A stretch of DNA of 64,000 bases, taken from Bacteroidia bacterium. GTDB lineage: Bacteria; Bacteroidota; Bacteroidia; Bacteroidales; Prolixibacteraceae. Position 1 is the stretch's first letter. Every line of letters starts with the position of its first letter. Where the stretch lies: assembly GCA_026391315.1 (NCBI GenBank), contig JAPLDT010000023.1:62001-126000 (forward strand), given 5' to 3'. Below, one piece after another: positions 59,090 through 64,000 of this stretch. Under the pieces are notes generated by a model. It was not told the origin of the DNA. It was given only the letters and a program-made list of their open reading frames with translations, and ran no database searches. The position numbers and the translations under genes were made by a program.

Positions 59090-61753
59090 TCAGAACCGAT
59101 ATTCTGCTTTTAAAAGAAGATATCTTGGGAGTAATCTGTATTCTGATTTGGAAACACTTATATCGGTGATAGAATAACTTCTAAAAGTTTCGGTGTTTAA
59201 CAAATTCTTACCCGAAAGGGTGATGGTAAATTTATTTTCTTTTATAGTGTACCGGGTATTTACGTCCAGAAAATAATATTTGTTGTTGTTTTTGTCCAGG
59301 CTACCAAAAAAGTATCGCTCTGTCTGGAGCTGAACTTCGACTTTCTTGCTGAAGACAAAAGAGAGATCCAGAAATGACAGGTTATCTGTGTACTTGTTTC
59401 TGGTATTGGTTATCACTTCGTGGTAGTTCCATTTTGAACCGATATGGTAGTTAAACAGCCCGCTTAAACCAGAACGAAGTTCAAAACCATAATTGAAATT
59501 ATTGCTTTTAATATTTCTGAGATCTGAACTATTAACCATGTTCTTGTAATTGGACATCGTAAAACCAAAATTTAATTTCAATGTGGATGAAATTGTTTTG
59601 ATATACCTGTCAATATTGGAAGATAATATAATGAACTCCCTATCTTTAATCAGGATTTTTTCAGATTGGGCATAATTCCGGGAAACAATAGTATTGGTGC
59701 TGTAAAAATCGTAGTTCTTGTTGTACATCAAAAATGCGTTGGCAAAAGATTTTTCACCCCAGCCTCCATAGGTGTAATTTAGAACAACCGAAGTTTGATT
59801 CAACTGATTAAAGTTGCCGGTACCTTTTGTAAATGACCGAAATCCCGCATTGATGTATTGATCATAAACATCCAGAACAGTAGCATTTGTATGATTGTAC
59901 GAGTATGTAGTCAGGAATTTATTTTTCTCGTTGATGCTCCACTCCATGCCTACCAGAGGATTAATGAAAAAAGGATATTGATGCAGTGTATTCCCGGGTC
60001 TTTCTATCTGGTTGTAAAGTTGATGAAAATCAAGAACTGAGATCAAGCCAAATTTTTTTAAGCCAAGCCGAAATTTTGTAGTAAGATACAAATCACCGGT
60101 TGTATATACCAAATTATTCTGGTACCCGGAAGGCTCTGACATTGAGTTTTTATCAGCAATTAAATAAAAATTTGAGGATAAATTATCTGATCTGTATTGA
60201 TTGCCTAATTTTGCTTCCAGCAAATTACCATTCGTTTTTTTATCCATCAGATGAGCCTCCAATCCGGCAAATTGCATCTGATTCTTGCTGTTTTGACTAA
60301 CTTCGTTAACACCGGTTGCTGCCGGGAAAAGATCCTGGTAAAAGAATTTGTCGAGTGAATAGTGCTGAGGTGAATTTTCGTAAATATAACTGCCCGTAAG
60401 AAGCAATACTTTGTTTTTTTTGAACTTATTGGTATAAACGAACCTTTGCGCTACAAGTAAGTTGGTATTTTCCAGTTTCTCATTGGTAACAGAATCATTA
60501 AAGACCAGTTTGTTTTGGCCATTTTCATCGGATCGATTGTATTTACTGGTAAAAAATAGTGTCTGAGTTTTTGAAATATCTTTGGTTAGATCGATTTTCC
60601 CAAAGCCCGTCATTTTTGTTTTTCTTAAATGGTGATCTTCGGTGTTTGTAAAGGAGATTTCTCCAACTGATGTTGATTCAAAACTGCTATTAAAATAGTT
60701 GTTTTCGTCTGTGTTCAAAAAAGCCAGGACTTTCACTTTTACCTTAGATGAAAGCGTGAAAATGCCATTCAATGAATAGATCCCGGAGTTGTTGAAGAGA
60801 ATTCTTTCTTGTTTGAGATTTGGGGAAAAGGTGCTTATATCAAGTACTGTATGTGCACTTTGATTATCACCCGCACTACCTGGTTCGTCCTGTTCAGAGG
60901 GTCTTATCAGAAAGTTGATATCTCCGGATGAATCTTCCCCTATGTTGTTAAGGCTGGCTATTCCATAGAATTTGTTCTTTTTGCCAAAATTCATTAAGTT
61001 GCTAAAGCCTTCATACCGGATAACTTCACCCGGACCAAACCCTGTGGCCAAATTGCCAAACCATTGTCGTTTTGATTTTTCATCCAATTTCAGGTTCAAG
61101 GCCACTTTATCGCTGCTTTCGATTCCCTTGAGAAGCTTGTTGTTTGAATAGTGCTGGTAGACCTCAACTTTTTCGATGGGATAGGCCGGCATATTTTTCG
61201 ACAGTATCCGATATCCTTTTTCAAAAAAGTCATCCCCGTCTACCATTATTTTTTCAATATCCTTGTTTCCCACTTTGATGGTACCATCATCGGCAACATT
61301 CAATCCCGGAATCTTTTTGAGCAAATCTTCTACAACCCTTTCATTCCCTTTTGCAAAAGACTTGGCATTAAAAATGATGGTATCTTTTTTTACGATCATG
61401 GATTTATCCGCTGAAACGATTACTTCATTGAGCTCAATTGGCTCGTATACCATGGTTGCATTTTTTGTGATTTCAATGGTCCCACTGGTTAATTCGATCG
61501 GCAAAATAGCAGTTTTATAGGACAATGCGGAAAAATTCAGCCATAACTTACCTGTTCTATTGGTTCTGAGCTTATAACTCCCTTTCTCATCCGACTGCCC
61601 ATAGGCAACAATCGCCTGACTGTTATCAGGTTTGAGAAAAACATTGGCATAAGGAATCGGATTCCTTTTCTCGTCTTTTACCGTACCGGTGAGGGTGGTT
61701 TGAGCGAAAACTAATTGAGGAGAAAAAAGAAGGTATAAGATATATTTTCTCAA
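59090..61753 (-). CDS. Outer-membrane beta-barrel protein with carboxypeptidase-regulatory-like and plug domains
   Basis: The 887-residue protein opens with a TTG at 61753; no in-frame ATG is found near. A signal peptide (ILYLLFSPQLVFA) precedes a carboxypeptidase-D-regulatory-like domain (TTLTGTVKDEKRNPIPYANV). A TonB-receptor-like plug follows (LNEVIVSADKSMIVKKDTI, then LLKKIPGLNVADDGTIKVGN). The rest is a beta-barrel ending with the C-terminal Phe of RF. It resembles the TonB-dependent receptor-like group without a clear TonB box. It is the last gene of the set with the GLPGLI gene, 42 bases apart. A transporter or export role is inferred; AT-richness is higher than in neighbours. Confidence 0.88.
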   Translation of the reverse strand: MRKYILYLLFSPQLVFAQTTLTGTVKDEKRNPIPYANVFLKPDNSQAIVAYGQSDEKGSYKLRTNRTGKLWLNFSALSYKTAILPIELTSGTIEITKNATMVYEPIELNEVIVSADKSMIVKKDTIIFNAKSFAKGNERVVEDLLKKIPGLNVADDGTIKVGNKDIEKIMVDGDDFFEKGYRILSKNMPAYPIEKVEVYQHYSNNKLLKGIESSDKVALNLKLDEKSKRQWFGNLATGFGPGEVIRYEGFSNLMNFGKKNKFYGIASLNNIGEDSSGDINFLIRPSEQDEPGSAGDNQSAHTVLDISTFSPNLKQERILFNNSGIYSLNGIFTLSSKVKVKVLAFLNTDENNYFNSSFESTSVGEISFTNTEDHHLRKTKMTGFGKIDLTKDISKTQTLFFTSKYNRSDENGQNKLVFNDSVTNEKLENTNLLVAQRFVYTNKFKKNKVLLLTGSYIYENSPQHYSLDKFFYQDLFPAATGVNEVSQNSKNQMQFAGLEAHLMDKKTNGNLLEAKLGNQYRSDNLSSNFYLIADKNSMSEPSGYQNNLVYTTGDLYLTTKFRLGLKKFGLISVLDFHQLYNQIERPGNTLHQYPFFINPLVGMEWSINEKNKFLTTYSYNHTNATVLDVYDQYINAGFRSFTKGTGNFNQLNQTSVVLNYTYGGWGEKSFANAFLMYNKNYDFYSTNTIVSRNYAQSEKILIKDREFIILSSNIDRYIKTISSTLKLNFGFTMSNYKNMVNSSDLRNIKSNNFNYGFELRSGLSGLFNYHIGSKWNYHEVITNTRNKYTDNLSFLDLSFVFSKKVEVQLQTERYFFGSLDKNNNKYYFLDVNTRYTIKENKFTITLSGKNLLNTETFRSYSITDISVSKSEYRLLPRYLLLKAEYRF

Positions 61754-61795
61754 GGTTGAAGTATTTGGATTAAAATATTTCTACTCCTCGTGAAC

Positions 61796-62566
61796 CTATA
61801 AGCCAAGATCCATTTCGATGGATTTTGTCGGGTTGATTTGTATGCTTGTCTTGAGACCCCTGTCCATCCTGGAAGATATTATTTTGATGGTCTCTTCAAA
61901 TTTTTTCATACCCTCTGCTATGATCTTTTTGTAATCAGAACGGGAAATGATTTTTGGTCCAGATTGTTTATTTACAATTCGTTTATCTTCTTGCTTCGCA
62001 ACTTTTGCGTAAAGAATAACTTCTTTGGTATCATCACTCGCTTCAAGAATAAGGCCGGGCAATCCATTTAATTTCAAGGGTCCGAAACTGGTTTGTATCT
62101 CTGTGGTAAACCAAACGGTATAGTTTCGTCCCCTGAAGTTGCAGGTAGCTTTGCTACAATTGTGCTCGTTTATTTTTTTTGTCTCCTCCGTGATTGTCCA
62201 TTCGATGGTGGGAATAGTCTCTTCAACCTCATAAAATTCATTTTTATTAAAACCTCTAACCAATTCTGTTGTTACATTCTTTTCTCTGTTGTTTTTGATG
62301 CAATACAAGGATTTGTCATGAATGGTTATCTTCTTATTCAGCTCTGTATCCTTCTCTATTTCTGTACTTTCATTTTCTAGAATGATCTCTTTGTACTCAA
62401 AAAGAGATTGTGACTTGTTAAAAAAGAGGAACGCTTCGTATGAGGCAGGTCCGTTAAAGTTCAACTGCATCAAGTACTCCACTTGAAAATGATAGCAACT
62501 ATCATTTTGGCAGCTAACTTTCAAACCGGATAGAATGAGTAGGAGAATAAATAAATTTCTTTTCAT
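61796..62566 (-). CDS. GLPGLI family protein
   Basis: The protein (256 residues from the ATG at 62566) has a signal peptide (NLFILLLILSGLKVSC) and the hallmark FGPLKLNGLPGLILEAS. The earlier part HFQVEYLMQLNFNGPASYEAF is the usual beginning of this periplasmic family. The function of GLPGLI proteins is unknown; they often accompany TonB-receptor-like barrels. An in-frame ATG at 62596 lies inside a hairpin and is less likely as the start. The gene sits between a small secreted protein and the outer-membrane barrel. Confidence 0.88.
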   Translation of the reverse strand: MKRNLFILLLILSGLKVSCQNDSCYHFQVEYLMQLNFNGPASYEAFLFFNKSQSLFEYKEIILENESTEIEKDTELNKKITIHDKSLYCIKNNREKNVTTELVRGFNKNEFYEVEETIPTIEWTITEETKKINEHNCSKATCNFRGRNYTVWFTTEIQTSFGPLKLNGLPGLILEASDDTKEVILYAKVAKQEDKRIVNKQSGPKIISRSDYKKIIAEGMKKFEETIKIISSRMDRGLKTSIQINPTKSIEMDLGL

Positions 62567-62581
62567 TGAATGTAGGATTAA

Positions 62582-62613
62582 AATACTGGCTGTCATGAGA
62601 GACAGTCAGTATT
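62582..62613 (-). terminator. Hairpin between the small-protein gene and the GLPGLI gene
   Basis: AATACTGGCTGTC (62582-62594) pairs with GACAGTCAGTATT (62601-62613), 12 of 13 positions, around a 6-base loop. On the minus strand TTTTAATCC follows and the GLPGLI ATG is 16 bases away. It could act as a partial terminator or a 3' stabiliser for the first gene, lowering the output of the two downstream genes. Confidence 0.65.
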
Positions 62614-62649
62614 AATTAAAGATTTAATTAGTTTATTGAAATGCTATAA

Positions 62650-63027
62650 TTATATGAAAGATTCAAGATAAGATTTAATAGCAGCAATTATTTGATATGC
62701 AATTGCTGTTCCTGAAGCTCGTATTTCAGCACAATCGCCTGACACAGTTACAGTAATCTCAAAACTAAAAAGTCCAATATTTAAATTGGCCTTAACAGTA
62801 ACTGAACACTGTAATACAGGTAAATCCGGTAAACCGGTTACAATTATTCCGTTGATTAATTGAGTCAACTCACACGTTGTCATATTGGTTATATCTCCGA
62901 GATCTATGGAGATATTTTTCACTTGTGGAGCTACAGTCTGGGTTTTATCAATTTTTGCATCGTTTGAAGCAAATCCAATGCTGGAAACCACGAAAAGCAC
63001 CATCAAAAGCAAGATGATTTTTTTCAT
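62650..63027 (-). CDS. Small secreted protein of unknown function
   Basis: The 125-residue product has a signal peptide (IILLLMVLFVVSSIGFAS). The mature part has three cysteines (TTCELT, LQCSVT and GDCAEI) and alternating hydrophobic strands (KANLNIGLFSFEITVTVSG), then a C-terminal helix (AYQIIAAIKSYLESF). No family was recognised. It is the first gene of a three-gene set with GLPGLI and an outer-membrane barrel. A long leader with a possible pseudoknot lies upstream. It might be the cargo or substrate of the set. Confidence 0.8.
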   Translation of the reverse strand: MKKIILLLMVLFVVSSIGFASNDAKIDKTQTVAPQVKNISIDLGDITNMTTCELTQLINGIIVTGLPDLPVLQCSVTVKANLNIGLFSFEITVTVSGDCAEIRASGTAIAYQIIAAIKSYLESFI

Positions 63028-63107
63028 AATATTGAAATTTTAATTTGTGTAAAAATGGTACATTCACAAATTGATATTTCCTCATGGTCCTTTGTGATAA
63101 CACATAA

Positions 63108-63228
63108 GGAGGGCTCCATACAAGAAGGATAAACTCCGACCTTTTGGCCGCATCGGTGAGCCCTACCCGCAGGTTCTTGAGGGACGAAGCAGGGTGATGT
63201 AATCCGGTGCGGCCTTCTGCACAAATTT
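63108..63228. ncRNA. Candidate structured RNA or leader with pseudoknot
   Basis: Two helices interlock: AGGGCTC (63110-63116) with GAGCCCT (63158-63164), and GGCCGCATCGG (63146-63156) with CCGGTGCGGCC (63204-63214). Inside the second, ACCCGC (63165-63170) can pair with GCAGGGT (63189-63195). A hairpin TCCTT/AAGGA is present near 63089-63109. On the plus strand the one imperfect pair is G-U; on the minus strand it is A-C. On the minus strand the region is in the leader of the small secreted protein gene. No known Rfam class was recognised; FMN, TPP, cobalamin and SRP were considered and did not fit. The rest of the 63028-63582 gap is AT-rich. Confidence 0.4.
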
Positions 63229-63310
63229 ATTCATGGCCATAGCTACCGATTTAATGCTGTTTTGGTTTTCCGGGCACAAGGATTGACACATATAATATTA
63301 ATCCTTCATT

Positions 63311-63340
63311 CAATCTATAAGTTACCCTTTTTTTTTCAAA
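63311..63340 (-). promoter_or_regulatory. Candidate promoter of the small-protein/GLPGLI/barrel set
   Basis: On the minus strand TTTG (plus 63337-63340) is followed after 19 bases by TAGATTG (plus 63311-63317). Spacing is exact for the Bacteroidota -33/-7 pair, but the -7 box is imperfect. A start near 63304 would give a leader of about 275 bases covering the pseudoknot-like region. Confidence 0.4.
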
Positions 63341-63582
63341 AAACAAAATCAAGATGATCCGACTGCCTATTTTATGACTATAAACAACAGATATATAGGA
63401 CGATATGAAACACATGTTTTAAAACAGGAAAAAAATCAAATATGTGGTATTAACCACTTCGTGGTAGGTTTTAGATGGCACAGCATGGTTGTTGAAAAGT
63501 CTCCAAGAGTATCCCACAACCCATCTCCCAGTTTTCTCGTTTCGCTCTTCAATCCTCCAAGCCCCATGCCCCATGCCCTCTG

Positions 63583-64000
63583 CTAAAAATACCTGGCCGT
63601 ATACCTTTTGGTTCGTCTGGTGTTGTGGAACTCATAATTAATTGTGAATTCGTGGGTTCCTGAGTTGATCATATTTTCGTGGAAAGTTGTCAGGTCAAAT
63701 GAGTAGCCAAATCGCAGCTGTGAATTGACATTGAACTGAAAGGAGAGTGCATAGGAGTTTTTCAGCCTGTAGGTAGCTCCGAACCAGACCCTTTCATAGA
63801 GTAGAATATTTGCCGCGAGGTCGATGTAAGAGGGCGTTTGTTCACTCCATCTGAAAAGAGCGGTAGGTTTTAATTTCACATTTTCGGCAAGACTAAAAAC
63901 ATAGCCTCCCATGGCATAAGCGTGCAGTACCTCGCGGTAAACTTTTTTGTCTGAATCATCCACAATGTTGTTTTTGAACAACTTTGGCATGGAAATACCA
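63583..64000 (-). CDS. PorP/SprF family outer-membrane protein, C-terminal part (5' end outside window)
   Basis: The frame stays open to the right edge (GIS precedes MPKLF), so the start is outside. The visible part is the barrel end of PorP/SprF-type proteins: YAMGGYVFSLAENVKLKPTALFRW, then SYIDLAANILLYERVWFGATYR and LRFGYSFDLTTFHENMINSGTHEFTINYEF. The chain ends with Phe as expected of a barrel. The family works with T9SS or gliding adhesins such as SprB. Together with porV it supports a T9SS-bearing organism. Upstream neighbours cannot be seen. Confidence 0.88.
   Translation of the reverse strand, partial: GISMPKLFKNNIVDDSDKKVYREVLHAYAMGGYVFSLAENVKLKPTALFRWSEQTPSYIDLAANILLYERVWFGATYRLKNSYALSFQFNVNSQLRFGYSFDLTTFHENMINSGTHEFTINYEFHNTRRTKRYTARYF

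Noticed and set aside
63170-63214. FMN riboswitch-like phrase (GAAGCAGGGTGATGTAATCCGG)-type resemblance
   Set aside because: Only one short stretch is similar; the other conserved FMN-aptamer arms are absent and no riboflavin gene follows.
63024-63224. 66-codon minus-strand frame over the structured leader
   Set aside because: The sequence is explained by RNA-like helices; the peptide has no signal and no similarity that I recognise.

Overview
The window looks like a chromosome segment of a Bacteroidota bacterium, probably an environmental Bacteroidales/Marinilabiliales-type organism. Supporting lineage signals are a type IX secretion (T9SS) outer-membrane protein of the PorV family, a PorP/SprF-type barrel at the right edge, a GldA-like ABC ATPase, a GLPGLI-family protein, the three-domain long form of IspG, GH92 and GH106 lipoprotein or secreted glycosidases, AT-rich leaders without Shine-Dalgarno sequences, and several TAnnTTTG-type -7 promoter boxes. 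No prophage, CRISPR array, plasmid origin or rRNA operon was seen.

Layout. 1-3.2 kb: the 3' half of leuS, then gltX. 3.7-6.4 kb: a large Ala/Thr-rich lipoprotein with a strong UUCG terminator. 6.5-10.9 kb: ubiX, a GxxExxY gene enclosed by near-perfect 41-bp terminal inverted repeats, comF, a damaged ORF6N gene and metK. 11.3-18.3 kb: a beta-propeller/phosphoesterase, gldA-like ATPase, ispG and a HAD phosphatase. 18.7-28.1 kb: a glycan-degradation cluster on the minus strand (RbsD/FucU-like lipoprotein, two GH106-type rhamnosidases, one GH92 mannosidase) with no SusC/SusD pair. 28.5-30.6 kb: gcvH, tsaE and alanine dehydrogenase. 30.7-38.8 kb: cytoplasmic alpha-glucan enzymes (type I pullulanase, 4-alpha-glucanotransferase with starch-binding modules) flanking a LytTR regulator, a LytS-type histidine kinase and a LiaF-like membrane protein. 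39-47.9 kb: MATE exporter, glnS, folB, tRNA-Cys, a thioredoxin-like protein, a cation diffusion facilitator and two Gfo/Idh/MocA oxidoreductases with Tat-like signals. 47.9-58.8 kb: a purple-acid-phosphatase-like enzyme, porV with a neighbouring secreted protein carrying a transglutaminase-like domain, a small membrane protein, ppk1 and a TPR protein. 59.1-63 kb: a compact three-gene set (small secreted protein, GLPGLI protein, carboxypeptidase-regulatory-domain outer-membrane barrel) with a potentially structured leader. 63.6-64 kb: the end of a PorP/SprF-like gene.

The most distinctive feature is the density of intergenic palindromic elements. At least six different families occur. One consists of degenerate CTAAAGTG units in long inverted arms and supplies stop codons of the MATE and phosphoesterase genes. 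A second is built on TTTGTGAAACC arms around a conserved TTCCTGCC loop. Others are an ACACAGAG family that flanks the GxxExxY gene, a CCTGAGCxxGTCGAAGGG family, a CGCAATGACGA family and a 158-bp nested palindrome. Several sit exactly at gene ends, so they may have been co-opted as terminators or 3' stabilisers.

The best candidates for something undescribed are the GxxExxY gene inside its own 488-bp inverted-repeat unit, and the small-secreted-protein/GLPGLI/outer-membrane-barrel trio with its pseudoknot-like leader and internal hairpin. All functional calls rest on reading motifs by eye; no database search was possible.
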